Source: Vibrio natriegens NBRC 15636 = ATCC 14048 = DSM 759 (lineage in GTDB: Bacteria; Pseudomonadota; Gammaproteobacteria; Enterobacterales; Vibrionaceae). From it: a stretch of 64,000 bases of DNA. The DNA lies in contig NZ_CP141822.1 of assembly GCF_035621455.1 (NCBI RefSeq), positions 372,001 through 436,000 on the forward strand, read 5' to 3'. The notes beneath the pieces are model-generated. The model saw only the letters and a list, made by a program, of their open reading frames with translations. It was not told where the DNA came from and did not search any database. Shown here piece by piece: positions 1-8,743 of this stretch; the stretch's first letter is position 1; each line of letters starts with the position of its first letter. A program made the position numbers and the translations under genes.

Positions 1-1368
1 TAGAGCACCAGAAACCATCACAACGATGTCGCCTTTGTTACCTAGGCCAGACTCTAGAGCAAGCTCTTTACCAGTCACGTAGAACGCGTCTGTGTTTTCG
101 ATAGAGTCAACAACGATTGGCGTAACACCTTTAGTAAGAACAAGCTGTGCAGCTGTCTTAGTGTTAGTTGTTAGTGCTAGGATGTTTGCAGTTGGGAAGT
201 ACTTACGTACTGAACGTGCAGACTTACCGCCTTCAGTTGCAACAACGATAAGTGGAGCAGCCAGTTTCTCAGCAGTGTCTACAGCGCCTTTACATACCGC
301 TTCAGTGATACGTAGACGTGGGCTGTCTAGACGAGAACCTAGTTCCGCTTTAAGAACTGAATCAGTACGTTTAGCGATTTGCGCCATGATAGTTACTGCT
401 TCAACAGGGTATTTACCTTTTGCAGTTTCACCAGAAAGCATTACTGCGTCAGTGCCATCCATTACAGCGTTAGCAACATCGCCTGCTTCCGCACGAGTAG
501 GACGTGGGTTGTTGATCATAGAATCAAGCATTTGAGTTGCAGTGATAACCATCTTACGTGCACGGTTACACTTCTCGATCATCATTTTCTGAGCGAAGAT
601 TACTTCTTCTGCTGGGATTTCAACACCTAGGTCACCACGTGCAACCATGATGCCGTCAGAAAGCTCTAGGATCTCATCGAAGTTATCAACACCTTCTTGG
701 TTTTCGATCTTAGAGATGATGTGGATGTTCTCGCCGCCGTTTGCAGCAAGTACGTCACGGATTTCTTGAACGTCAGAAGCTTTACGGATGAAAGAAGCCG
801 CAACGAAGTCAACGCCTTGCTCACAACCAAACTTAAGGTCGTTCTTATCTTTTTCAGATAGAGCTGGTAGGTTTACAGAAACGCCAGGTAGGTTAACACC
901 TTTGTTTTCGCCTAGTGCACCGTTGTTAAGTACTTTACATTTAACTTCAGTTTCAGTAGTCGCGATAACTTCCATCTCGATTAGACCGTCGTCTACAAGG
1001 ATAGTGTTACCAACGTTTAGGTCTGCTGCGAAACCAGCGTAAGTCACTGCTACAGTGTCTTTGTTACCAACAACTGAAGTGTCAGTTGTGAAAGTGAATT
1101 CTTGACCAGCAACTAGATCAACGTCGTTACCGCCTTCTAGTTTGATAGTACGGATTTCTGGACCTTTAGTATCAAGAAGGATTGCCAGTTGTTTGCCAGT
1201 TGCTTCCATTACTTGGCGGAAGTTCGCAATACGAGTGCCGTGCTCTTCATAGTCACCGTGAGAGAAGTTAAGACGCATAACGTTCATGCCTGCGTTTACT
1301 AGTTCAGTTAGCTTCTCTACAGATTCAGTTTTAGGGCCAATCGTACAAACGATTTTGGTCTTTTTCAT
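1..1368 (-). CDS. pykF: Pyruvate kinase I (3' end beyond window)
   Basis: Catalyses phosphoenolpyruvate + ADP to pyruvate + ATP, the last step of glycolysis, in the cytoplasm. Read on the minus strand it begins [20 protein letters not shown] and 456 codons are visible; the family is about 470 residues, so only roughly 14 C-terminal residues lie outside the window. Recognisable segments include the N-terminal barrel entry ([17 protein letters not shown]), the DTKGPEIRT strand, and the signature [17 protein letters not shown], in which the lysine is catalytic and the acidic residues bind metal. [12 protein letters not shown] and the [15 protein letters not shown] loop follow. The start is supported by a GGAGAG run about ten bases upstream. 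The type I form (PykF) fits the sequence better than PykA. No partner gene adjoins it on its 5' side. Confidence 0.97.
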   Translation of the reverse strand, partial: MKKTKIVCTIGPKTESVEKLTELVNAGMNVMRLNFSHGDYEEHGTRIANFRQVMEATGKQLAILLDTKGPEIRTIKLEGGNDVDLVAGQEFTFTTDTSVVGNKDTVAVTYAGFAADLNVGNTILVDDGLIEMEVIATTETEVKCKVLNNGALGENKGVNLPGVSVNLPALSEKDKNDLKFGCEQGVDFVAASFIRKASDVQEIRDVLAANGGENIHIISKIENQEGVDNFDEILELSDGIMVARGDLGVEIPAEEVIFAQKMMIEKCNRARKMVITATQMLDSMINNPRPTRAEAGDVANAVMDGTDAVMLSGETAKGKYPVEAVTIMAQIAKRTDSVLKAELGSRLDSPRLRITEAVCKGAVDTAEKLAAPLIVVATEGGKSARSVRKYFPTANILALTTNTKTAAQLVLTKGVTPIVVDSIENTDAFYVTGKELALESGLGNKGDIVVMVSGAL

Positions 1369-1800
1369 GGAAGATACTCTCCGGTAAGTATAGTTACAAT
1401 TTGAAAGTCGGTTATTTACTCTGAAGTCAGGGCGTTTTTGATGACATTTTGTGCCTGTCACCCACCGATTTTCCGCCACATTATTGAACTTCAGATTCTG
1501 AAAGTCTTTCACCAAGTTTAGTCATTTTATGACTTAAAGATCGGTGATTTTGGTTACCTTTTTGTGACTAATCCCACTTTATATGCAGAAAGTTGCAAAA
1601 AAATAGCCGTCATTTCTGTAATTTTTTTTCTTTTCGGTGGCGAATTCTACCACCGAATGAATCCAATATCACTGTTTAAGAATTGTCTTAGGACAAGGTT
1701 TTATCGAGAAATATTAATTTTTTGGATCGAAATAAATGGACTTAAAAGTTTCGATTTGACTATAATAACTTTCGAAACGAAACTTAAAATCAAAATGTAA
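1369..1800. other. Intergenic region between pykF and the DeoR-family gene
   Basis: About 430 bases without a convincing gene. It should carry divergent promoters: pykF leaves leftwards and the DeoR-family gene rightwards. The right half (1560-1800) is very AT-rich. A 78-codon open frame there (1564-1800) ends exactly at the next start codon, has no ribosome-binding site and looks like chance. The last 60 bases contain the TTTCG/CGAAA repeats listed separately. Confidence 0.6.
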
Positions 1801-1815
1801 ATGTCGAAACGAAAC
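1748..1815. promoter_or_regulatory. Repeated GTTTCG/CGAAAC operator array
   Basis: GTTTCG at 1748-1753 is followed by the palindrome TTTCGAAA (1770-1777), by CGAAACGAAAC at 1773-1783, and by an exact second copy of CGAAACGAAAC at 1805-1815 that lies inside the first codons of the regulator gene. The two 11-base copies are 32 bases apart, close to three helical turns. On the opposite strand they read GTTTCGTTTCG. AgaR-type DeoR regulators are known to bind tandem TTTC-rich repeats, so autoregulation is the natural inference. Binding itself is not shown. Confidence 0.5.
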
Positions 1816-2562
1816 ACTCAACTAAGAAGACACGCTATTTCTAACCTGGTTTCTGAACTGGGCGAAGTCAGTGTAGATGAATTGGCTCATCAGTTTGAGA
1901 CCTCTGAAGTCACGATTAGAAAGGACTTAGCTTCTTTAGAGAAAAATGGACAGCTTTTGCGTCGTTATGGTGGAGCGATCGCGATCCCAACGGAAGTTAT
2001 CCATGAAGAATTGAGTCCAAATGTTTCGACTCGAAAGTTAAATTTAGCCAAAGCGGCCGCATCGCTGATCCGAGACCACAATCGCATTGTTATCGACAGT
2101 GGCAGTACAACCGCAGCATTAATACAGCAGCTAAACGACAAGCGTGGTTTAGTGGTAATGACCAACTCATTGCATGTGGCAAATGCCCTTAATGAGCTGG
2201 AAAGTGAACCGACTTTGTTGATGACAGGCGGGACCTGGGATACACACTCTGAATCCTTTCAAGGCAAAGTGGCTGAGTCTGTTTTAAGAGCTTATGACTT
2301 TGACCAGCTTTTTATTGGTGCTGATGGTATCGACCTGGAGCGCGGAACGACCACATTTAATGAGCTTGTTGGCTTAAGTAATGTGATGGCAGAAGTGTCC
2401 CGCGAAGTCATCGTAATGATTGAGTCTGAAAAAATTGGTCGCCGTATTCCGAATCTTGAGCTCGCATGGCAACAGATCGATGTGCTGGTAACTGATGCGG
2501 ATATACAAGCTGAGCATAAATCACAGATTGAACAGCATGGCGTGAAAGTCATTTGCGCCTAA
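1801..2562 (+). CDS. DeoR/GlpR-family transcriptional regulator (AgaR-like)
   Basis: A 253-residue DNA-binding repressor of the DeoR family. Residues 1-57 form the winged helix-turn-helix, with the family signature around VSVDELAHQFETSEVTIRKD and the LLRRYGGA stretch. Residues about 75-235 form the DeoR sugar-phosphate sensor domain (IVIDSGSTTAAL, VVMTNSLHVANAL, LFIGADGIDLERG). The effector is probably a phosphorylated sugar. It lies 118 bases upstream of glmS on the same strand, which suggests an amino-sugar link such as control of glmS or of amino-sugar catabolism. No clear Shine-Dalgarno precedes the ATG, and the repeat array overlaps the start, both compatible with tight autorepression. 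It could equally regulate genes elsewhere; the effector cannot be read from sequence. Confidence 0.88.
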   Translation: MSKRNTQLRRHAISNLVSELGEVSVDELAHQFETSEVTIRKDLASLEKNGQLLRRYGGAIAIPTEVIHEELSPNVSTRKLNLAKAAASLIRDHNRIVIDSGSTTAALIQQLNDKRGLVVMTNSLHVANALNELESEPTLLMTGGTWDTHSESFQGKVAESVLRAYDFDQLFIGADGIDLERGTTTFNELVGLSNVMAEVSREVIVMIESEKIGRRIPNLELAWQQIDVLVTDADIQAEHKSQIEQHGVKVICA

Positions 2563-2680
2563 CAAACTTATATTCAAACTAACATTTTTAAATTTACTTC
2601 CCTCATGTACGGGCCTTTGCTTGCTGCCTCTATATGAAATCATGGCTAGGGAAGAACAAAACTAAAATCGGAGAAAAAAC

Positions 2681-4513
2681 ATGTGTGGAATCGTCGGTGC
2701 AGTGGCACAACGAGATGTTGCAGAAATTTTGGTCGAAGGTCTACGTCGTCTGGAGTACCGTGGCTATGACTCGGCGGGCGTAGCGATCGTCGATGCTGAA
2801 AATAATCTGACTCGCGTTCGTCGTCTAGGCAAAGTGCAAGAGCTGGCTGATGCGGTTGATCAAGAGAAAGTGATTGGCGGCACTGGTATTGCGCACACGC
2901 GCTGGGCGACACACGGTGAGCCTTCAGAAATCAATGCGCACCCACACATGTCAGGTGATATCACTGTTGTGCATAACGGCATCATCGAAAACTACGAAGA
3001 ACTGCGTGAAATACTTCGTGAGCGTGGCTACGTATTCGAATCTCAAACTGATACTGAAGTGATTGCACACCTTGTTGAGTGGGAACTTCGCACGTCAGAA
3101 ACGCTGCTTGAAGCGGTACAAAAAACAGCGAAGCAACTGGAAGGCGCTTACGGCACTGTAGCGTTGGATCGTAAAGATCCTTCTCGCATTGTTGTGGCTC
3201 GCTCTGGTAGCCCGATTGTTATTGGCTTTGGCGTGGGTGAAAACTTCCTGGCTTCAGACCAATTGGCATTGCTTAACGTTACTCGCCGCTTCATGTACCT
3301 GGAAGAAGGTGACGTAGCTGAAATCACTCGCCGTGAAGTGACCGTTTACGATGAAAAAGGTGAGCGTGTAGAGCGTGAAATTACTGAGTCCAATGCTGAG
3401 CACGATGCGGGTGATAAAGGTCAGTACCGCCACTTCATGCAGAAAGAAATCTACGAGCAGCCAAAAGCGCTAATCAACACAATGGAAGGTCGCATTACTG
3501 CCGATTCTGTTGTGACGGATGCGATTGGTGTACATGCGGCAGACATTCTAAGCAAAGTCGAGCACGTACAAATCGTAGCTTGTGGTACCTCTTACAACGC
3601 GGGTATGACCGCTCGTTACTGGTTTGAAGATATTGCTGGCGTAAGCTGTGACGTAGAAATCGCATCTGAGTTCCGATACCGCAAGTTTGTTACTCGTCCA
3701 AACAGCCTTCTTATCACGCTATCTCAGTCTGGTGAAACGGCCGATACGCTAGCAGCGCTTCGTCTTGCGAAAGAGAAAGGCTACATGGCGGCAATGACCA
3801 TCTGTAACGTGGCTGGTTCTTCTCTTGTTCGTGAATCTGATTTTGCCTTTATGACTCGCGCTGGTGTTGAAATCGGTGTGGCTTCTACCAAAGCATTTAC
3901 CACTCAGCTATCTGCACTGTTAATGCTGGTTACTGCGCTTGGTAAGCAACAAAACCGTATCAGCAAAGAGAAAGAAAAAGAGATCGTAGAAGCGCTGCAC
4001 GCACTACCAGAGCAAATCAATCAGGCGTTGTCTTTTGAAAAAGAGATCGAAGCTCTGGCAACGGATTTTGCTGATAAGCACCATACTCTGTTCCTTGGCC
4101 GTGGTGAGTTCTACCCAATCGCGATGGAAGCATCTCTGAAACTAAAAGAGATCTCTTACATTCATGCTGAAGCTTACGCAGCAGGTGAACTAAAACACGG
4201 TCCTTTGGCTCTGATCGATGCCGACATGCCAGTGGTTGTGGTTGCGCCAAGTAATGATCTGCTTGAGAAGCTGAAATCAAACGTTGAAGAAGTTCGTGCA
4301 CGTGGCGGTCTACTGTACGTATTTGCTGACGCTGATGCAGGCTTTGAAGGCGATGACACAATGAAGATCATCACAATGCCACACGTAAGCGAAATCACTG
4401 CAGCGATTTACTACACCATTCCAATGCAGTTGCTGTCTTACTACATTGCTCTGATCAAAGGTACTGACGTTGACCAACCACGTAACCTGGCAAAAGCAGT
4501 TACCGTGGAATAA
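2681..4513 (+). CDS. glmS: Glutamine--fructose-6-phosphate aminotransferase (isomerising)
   Basis: Makes glucosamine-6-phosphate from fructose-6-phosphate and glutamine, the first step towards UDP-GlcNAc for peptidoglycan and LPS; cytoplasmic. The 610-residue length is normal. It starts MCGIVGAV, the cysteine after the initiator being the glutaminase nucleophile. The class-II amidotransferase domain spans about 1-240 ([26 protein letters not shown]), followed by two SIS sugar-isomerase domains ([42 protein letters not shown]-like segment, [14 protein letters not shown]) and the conserved end LAKAVTVE. The start is supported by GGAG seven bases upstream. Unlike E. coli, glmU is not adjacent; its neighbour is the DeoR-family regulator. 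Confidence 0.98.
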   Translation: MCGIVGAVAQRDVAEILVEGLRRLEYRGYDSAGVAIVDAENNLTRVRRLGKVQELADAVDQEKVIGGTGIAHTRWATHGEPSEINAHPHMSGDITVVHNGIIENYEELREILRERGYVFESQTDTEVIAHLVEWELRTSETLLEAVQKTAKQLEGAYGTVALDRKDPSRIVVARSGSPIVIGFGVGENFLASDQLALLNVTRRFMYLEEGDVAEITRREVTVYDEKGERVEREITESNAEHDAGDKGQYRHFMQKEIYEQPKALINTMEGRITADSVVTDAIGVHAADILSKVEHVQIVACGTSYNAGMTARYWFEDIAGVSCDVEIASEFRYRKFVTRPNSLLITLSQSGETADTLAALRLAKEKGYMAAMTICNVAGSSLVRESDFAFMTRAGVEIGVASTKAFTTQLSALLMLVTALGKQQNRISKEKEKEIVEALHALPEQINQALSFEKEIEALATDFADKHHTLFLGRGEFYPIAMEASLKLKEISYIHAEAYAAGELKHGPLALIDADMPVVVVAPSNDLLEKLKSNVEEVRARGGLLYVFADADAGFEGDDTMKIITMPHVSEITAAIYYTIPMQLLSYYIALIKGTDVDQPRNLAKAVTVE

Positions 4514-4539
4514 CACTACTCCTTACCAAGTGAATTACA

Positions 4540-4580
4540 AAGCCACCTATTACGCCGCGCGTGATAGGTGGCTTTTTCTT
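4540..4580 (+). terminator. Rho-independent terminator of glmS
   Basis: AGCCACCTAT and ATAGGTGGCT form a 10-base-pair stem around the loop TACGCCGCGCGTG, and the stem runs into a T-rich tract (TTTTTCTTTT). It lies 27 bases after the glmS stop. The reverse strand has only a weak T tract. Confidence 0.85.
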
Positions 4581-4667
4581 TTATGCTATTAGACAAAATA
4601 GGGGAAGGATCTTCACATTGCCGCGAATAAACCCAGTCTGCTTGCTCACATTGTTCGATGGACAGCG

Positions 4668-5513
4668 TTAAGGCTGAATTTGACGAAGTGAGTCCAACGC
4701 CGTGTTCATGCTGACAGAGTCGGTCAGTGTATTGAGTTTGAAAAACAGGATGTCGAAAGCAATCATCTGCAGCAGTTGTGGCGTGACCATACCTAATTGG
4801 TTGTGCTCTTCGGTGTAGCTATAAGGAATGACGAAATCCGATAGCTGAGCCACTTTGCCTTTTCCGTAACGAGTCAGTGCGATCACTTTGGCACCGTTGG
4901 CGCGTGCTTTTTCAATCGTGGCCAACACTTCTTGTGTATTGCCTCGCGCCGATACCACCAGCAATACATCGTCTTTTTTCAGCAGTGAAGCCTGGACGAT
5001 TTGAATGTGGTAATCCAGGTTGAACTGAACGTTAAAACCAGAGCGAATCAGCTTGTGGTTGATGTCGGCGGCGACCACCGCAGAAGCCCCAATACCCGAG
5101 AGCAGAATCTTGTTTGCCTTGAGCAGTAACTCAGCACTGCGCTCAATGGTATCGGTATCAATCAGGCTTAGAGATTGTTCTATCTTACTGGTAAATAAGT
5201 TTTTTGATTTCTCAATGATGGTTTGGGTTGAGTCACTGCTTTCGATTTCTGCATACACAGATTGAGTGGGCAGCTTTTGTGTTTGTGGAGCAAGTGCTGC
5301 GAGCTTCAGTTTTAAATCGGGAAAGCCGCTACAGCCGATGCTCTTGGCATAGCGAATCACCGAGGAGTCGCTGATACCCAGTTTAGCGCCGACTTTGGTG
5401 GCGCTAAACTTGGAGAGGTCAAACTGTTGCTCAATAATAAAGTGCGAAATTCTTTGTTCGTTCAGGTTAGTGGAATGAGCGAGTACTTTGACTTTATTGA
5501 TGATGCTTTCCAT
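4668..5513 (-). CDS. murR: RpiR/MurR-family regulator of the MurNAc operon
   Basis: A 281-residue regulator of the RpiR family: an N-terminal helix-turn-helix (about 1-75, with LSKFSATKVGAKLGISDSSVIRYAKSIG) and a C-terminal SIS sugar-phosphate-binding domain (about 115-240, with ILLSGIGASAVVAADINHKL and LLVVSARGNTQEVL). MurR is known in E. coli to repress murQP and to respond to MurNAc-6-phosphate. The ATG at 5513 is chosen because AGAGG sits six bases upstream; an upstream TTG would add eleven residues without a ribosome-binding site. It is the third gene after murQ and murP, unlike E. coli where murR is divergent from murQ. Confidence 0.85.
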   Translation of the reverse strand: MESIINKVKVLAHSTNLNEQRISHFIIEQQFDLSKFSATKVGAKLGISDSSVIRYAKSIGCSGFPDLKLKLAALAPQTQKLPTQSVYAEIESSDSTQTIIEKSKNLFTSKIEQSLSLIDTDTIERSAELLLKANKILLSGIGASAVVAADINHKLIRSGFNVQFNLDYHIQIVQASLLKKDDVLLVVSARGNTQEVLATIEKARANGAKVIALTRYGKGKVAQLSDFVIPYSYTEEHNQLGMVTPQLLQMIAFDILFFKLNTLTDSVSMNTALDSLRQIQP

Positions 5514-5536
5514 TGATGCCTCTACAGTGAATTCGT

Positions 5537-5562
5537 CCCGCCGCAACGAATCGTACGACGGG
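5537..5562 (-). repeat. Intercistronic hairpin between murP and murR
   Basis: On the minus strand CCCGTCG (5562-5556) pairs with CGGCGGG (5543-5537), seven pairs including one G-U, around a 12-base loop. No T tract follows, so it is not a standard terminator. It may stabilise or process the mRNA between murP and murR. Confidence 0.4.
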
Positions 5563-5568
5563 ATGATA

Positions 5569-6945
5569 TTAGCGACTTTTCGCTGTCTTTTCGACTGGAT
5601 CGGTAAACCCTAAGAGCATCGACGCGATAAAACCGACTATCCATGCACACACCACCGCAAGAAGGAATGATGGAATCTGCCCCTCGCCAACCAGTGGAAT
5701 CAGAGAAAGCCCAGCAGTACCAAATGGAATGATGATGCCAATCTTGAACGCGGCCATCATGGCACCACCAGCAAAACCGCCAATACAGCCTGCAATAAAG
5801 GTTTTACCTAGCGGTAGTGACACACCAAACAACAGTGGTTCGCCAACACCCAGAATACCAACAGGCAGAGCTCCAGTGATGGTCTTCTTCAGGCGTTCAT
5901 TCTTCGACTTAAGGTAGACGTACGCCGCTGCGCCGACTTGCCCCATGCCACCCATCGCTAAAATCGGGAACAGGTAGTTAAGACCAAAAGTCTCAAGAAT
6001 TTGTGCATGAATAGGGATAAGACCTTGGTGTAAGCCTGTTAATAGTAGGAACAGGAAGCCACCACCCAGGACACCGCCAACCGCTACGGAACCTGCGGAT
6101 TCATTAAGCAGTGCAACCGAAACCAAGTTGCCTAGCCACACGTTTACCGAGTGGGCGATAGGCTGCAAGATGAACAAAGCCACTGCCGACGACACCAAAA
6201 TAGTTACGGTCGGAGTAAAGATAAGGTCGAGACTTTCTTTACAGTGGCTACGGAACCAAAGCTCAAACTTAGAAGAAAAGACACAGACCAACAATACAGC
6301 AAACATGCCGCCGCCGCCCGGAACTAACGCGTTACCAAATAACTCGATATTTGCAAGGCCCGGCGCAGCCAAAACTGCAGCCATCACCGCACCAATCGCA
6401 GGAGACGCCTGAAGTTCTTTAGCGGTATTCATACCGATCATGACAGAAAGCACCGCGAATACGGCTTTGCCAACGACAGTGAATAGCGAGAAGATATCTG
6501 GGTTGGCTGCGACAAATTCCGGAGCGACGAGTTTGAAGATGTTCACCATCCCCAGAACTAAACCACAACCGATCAAAGCTGGAATGGTCGGCACAAAAAT
6601 CGCGGCTAAGGTGTTGAGAGCGCGACGAATCGAAAATGGTTGCGCGACAGGGGCCTCCGCCGAACCTTCCTCAATACCTGCACCTTTCATTCGTTTATTC
6701 AGAACGCCAGCGACTTTTGCCGCAGTGCCCATGCCGACGATGATTTGATATTGTTCTCCGGCATCAACGACACCTTTAATACCCTCAACCTCTCGTAGTG
6801 CATCCATATTAAATTGGGAGTGGTCTTTAAGCACGATACGTACGCGTGTCATGCAGTTGGTCAGGGTCGCGACGTTATCAAAGCCGCCAATATGCCGTTC
6901 AATGTGATCGGCAATGAGTTCCAGATGTTCTATCTTATTTGCCAT
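5569..6945 (-). CDS. murP: PTS N-acetylmuramic acid transporter, EIIBC
   Basis: Inner-membrane phosphotransferase permease that imports and phosphorylates MurNAc. The 458-residue protein has a short EIIB domain (about 1-80) with the phospho-cysteine at residue 31 (TLTNCMTRVR), a linker, then an EIIC domain with about ten hydrophobic segments, including the GLHQGLIPIHAQ and GVGEPLLFGVSLPLGK motifs of the glucose/sucrose superfamily. It has no EIIA domain, so it must borrow a separate EIIA such as Crr, as E. coli MurP does. The ATG follows the murQ stop by one base, indicating tight translational coupling. Substrate is inferred from the murQ neighbour. Confidence 0.9.
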   Translation of the reverse strand: MANKIEHLELIADHIERHIGGFDNVATLTNCMTRVRIVLKDHSQFNMDALREVEGIKGVVDAGEQYQIIVGMGTAAKVAGVLNKRMKGAGIEEGSAEAPVAQPFSIRRALNTLAAIFVPTIPALIGCGLVLGMVNIFKLVAPEFVAANPDIFSLFTVVGKAVFAVLSVMIGMNTAKELQASPAIGAVMAAVLAAPGLANIELFGNALVPGGGGMFAVLLVCVFSSKFELWFRSHCKESLDLIFTPTVTILVSSAVALFILQPIAHSVNVWLGNLVSVALLNESAGSVAVGGVLGGGFLFLLLTGLHQGLIPIHAQILETFGLNYLFPILAMGGMGQVGAAAYVYLKSKNERLKKTITGALPVGILGVGEPLLFGVSLPLGKTFIAGCIGGFAGGAMMAAFKIGIIIPFGTAGLSLIPLVGEGQIPSFLLAVVCAWIVGFIASMLLGFTDPVEKTAKSR

Positions 6946-6946
6946 G

Positions 6947-7849
6947 CTATTTTCCTTGCAGTAACTGCTGTTTCAGAGGTTGGAAGGGTTGTGCCGCAAG
7001 AGCCAACGCTTTAGAAGGTGAAGTGTCCAACGTGTGCAGCAATACCGCAGCACGAACATTGTATTCCACCGAATCCAATAGCTTGGCGGCGGTGAGATCA
7101 TCCACTTCACAAATTTGCTGCACCATGTGCTGGGCACGAATGCGCAGCTTCTGGTTATTCGCTTTGACGTCTACCATCAGGTTTCCGTGCACTTTACCCA
7201 GTTGAAGCATGACCGAGGTACTCAGCATGCCCAGTAACATCTTTTGTGCTGAGCCGCTTTTCATCCGTGTCGAGCCTGCCAGTACCTCTGCGCCGACATC
7301 CGGTGCAATAGACACATCCGCGTGTTGCGAAATAAGCCCTGGTCCTCGGGTACTGAGTGCAATGGTTTTCGCGCCGATCTGTCTGGCGTAATCCAGTGCT
7401 GAAATGACGAAGGGCGTTCTTCCACTTGCGGCAATCCCAACGACTACATCTTGCGAAGTCAGTTGGCGCTGGCGAAGTTCGGCAGGAGCGGACTCTTTGC
7501 AGTCTTCAATGTCTTCTACAGCCGCGAGCATAGCGTCAAGACCGCCTGCGATAATGGACTGGACCAGAGCAGGATCGGTACCAAAAGTAGGGGGGCATTC
7601 TGCTGAGTCTAAAACACCAAGTCGGCCGCTGGTTCCTGCACCAACATAGAATAAACGGCCGCCTTGTCTCATCTGCGAGGCAATCAGTTCAACCGCTTTG
7701 GCGACATCTGGCAGCACTTTATTAATCGACACCGCAACGCTGGCATCGTGGGCATTGAGTAATTCCAGCACTTCCATTAATGGCAACTCGGACAGCTGCT
7801 CTGTCTCGGGGTTTTGCTCTTTATTAATGGTTGACGACAACTCACTCAT
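6947..7849 (-). CDS. murQ: N-acetylmuramic acid 6-phosphate etherase
   Basis: Cleaves the lactyl ether of MurNAc-6-phosphate to give GlcNAc-6-phosphate and D-lactate, allowing reuse of peptidoglycan sugar; cytoplasmic. The 300-residue SIS-fold protein carries nearly the whole family signature: RLFYVGAGTSGRLGVLDSAE (about 65-85) followed by CPPTFG, then VVGIAASGRTPFVISALDYA, and GSTRMKSGSAQKMLLGMLST with KVHGNLMVDVKANN. GGAG lies about ten bases upstream of the ATG. It is the first gene of murQ-murP-murR. Confidence 0.96.
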   Translation of the reverse strand: MSELSSTINKEQNPETEQLSELPLMEVLELLNAHDASVAVSINKVLPDVAKAVELIASQMRQGGRLFYVGAGTSGRLGVLDSAECPPTFGTDPALVQSIIAGGLDAMLAAVEDIEDCKESAPAELRQRQLTSQDVVVGIAASGRTPFVISALDYARQIGAKTIALSTRGPGLISQHADVSIAPDVGAEVLAGSTRMKSGSAQKMLLGMLSTSVMLQLGKVHGNLMVDVKANNQKLRIRAQHMVQQICEVDDLTAAKLLDSVEYNVRAAVLLHTLDTSPSKALALAAQPFQPLKQQLLQGK

Positions 7850-7890
7850 AACTCTCTCCGTTGATAATCGACGGATAGATAATAATTAAA

Positions 7891-7905
7891 TGTCGAATTC
7901 CGACA
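7891..7905. promoter_or_regulatory. Candidate MurR operator upstream of murQ
   Basis: The palindrome TGTCG-AATTC-CGACA lies 42 bases upstream of murQ, inside an AT-rich stretch whose flanks (TTAAA / TTTAA) extend the symmetry with a one-base offset. Its position fits a promoter-overlapping operator for the regulator encoded at the end of this operon. The assignment to MurR is inference. Confidence 0.45.
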
Positions 7906-8030
7906 ATTTAAATAGTACGGATTATAGATTGGAGTCACATATGTAAAACGATGTTTCATTTATTTTTGTTGTGGTTCGACTACTTATTGGTAGGAGACTT
8001 GACGGGGAGTGAATGGTTGTATTAACGAGT

Positions 8031-8055
8031 GAGAATGTCGAGAAGTGACATTCTC
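8031..8055. repeat. Perfect 9-bp inverted repeat between mtlR and murQ
   Basis: GAGAATGTC (8031-8039) and GACATTCTC (8047-8055) are perfectly complementary around seven bases. It lies downstream of mtlR (100 bases past its stop) and upstream of murQ. There is no strong T tract on either side, so it could be a weak mtlR terminator or a protein-binding site. The rest of the 7850-8154 gap shows no credible gene. Confidence 0.4.
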
Positions 8056-8154
8056 TAAACAAAACACCCGGTCGAGGAGTCGGTGGGCAGAGGTAGCAAT
8101 AATTCAAAGCAGTAGTCAGTACTGCACAAAGATAGCGTTAGTAATGTTTAACTA

Positions 8155-8685
8155 TTAAAAAGGACTTTCCTTGCCAAGTTCATTGCAGATTTCGACAATG
8201 GCGAGGGAAAGCCCTGATTTGATGATTTGTTGTTGGCGCTGAAGTTGAAGCTGATAGAACTCCAGATCGATGTCGTCATCCGGTTCATTGACTTCCAGTT
8301 GCACCATGCCCATTTTCTTAACTAAATGCAGCTTTTTGATCGGATCGAGAATGTTTGGGTCAGTGAACTCGTAGTCGGATGCGTCGCTGTTGAGTTGGTT
8401 TTTGAGCTTAATGATATCTTCAATATCGTGGTAAATATCGTCAGGTAGTACGCCCAAACCAAACAGTAATTTTAGACGAACAGACAGATCGCCCAGTGGG
8501 CCTGAGTCTTGTAGTAGCGGGCCAACAACCGATTGAACAGCGAAGTTATCTTTACGGAAAATTCTTTGTATCAGACCGTCGATCGACTCGTTAAAGACGT
8601 CGACCGTGGCAATAAAGAAGCCCCGCACTGAGGGTGCGCCGTTGAGTCGTTCAATGATCTCGGTTTCGTTGATGTTATCTGCCAT
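8155..8685 (-). CDS. mtlR: Mannitol operon repressor MtlR
   Basis: A 176-residue all-helical protein matching the MtlR family (NINETEIIERLNGAPSVRGF near the start; FAVQSVVGPLLQDSGPLGDL; LSVRLKLLFGLGVLPDDIYH). The family is known genetically to repress the mannitol operon although no classical DNA-binding motif is present. It is the third gene of mtlA-mtlD-mtlR, 58 bases after mtlD. The ribosome-binding site before its ATG is weak (CTCAGTAT), consistent with low expression of a regulator. Full length for the family. Confidence 0.93.
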   Translation of the reverse strand: MADNINETEIIERLNGAPSVRGFFIATVDVFNESIDGLIQRIFRKDNFAVQSVVGPLLQDSGPLGDLSVRLKLLFGLGVLPDDIYHDIEDIIKLKNQLNSDASDYEFTDPNILDPIKKLHLVKKMGMVQLEVNEPDDDIDLEFYQLQLQRQQQIIKSGLSLAIVEICNELGKESPF

Positions 8686-8743
8686 ATACTGAGTAGTTGT
8701 TAAGTCGTTATTATAAGGGGAGCATTGCCCCCCTCTGAGTTAA

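Noticed and set aside
1369-1563. Cra (FruR) operator upstream of pykF
   Set aside because: No sequence close enough to the Cra consensus; the TTTCGAAAC repeats further right fit the DeoR-family regulator better.
1564-1800. 78-codon open frame upstream of the DeoR-family gene
   Set aside because: AT-rich intergenic DNA, no ribosome-binding site, no recognisable features, and it ends exactly where the regulator begins.
7922-8107. 61-codon minus-strand frame between murQ and mtlR
   Set aside because: It spans the 9-bp inverted repeat, has no ribosome-binding site and no protein-like pattern.
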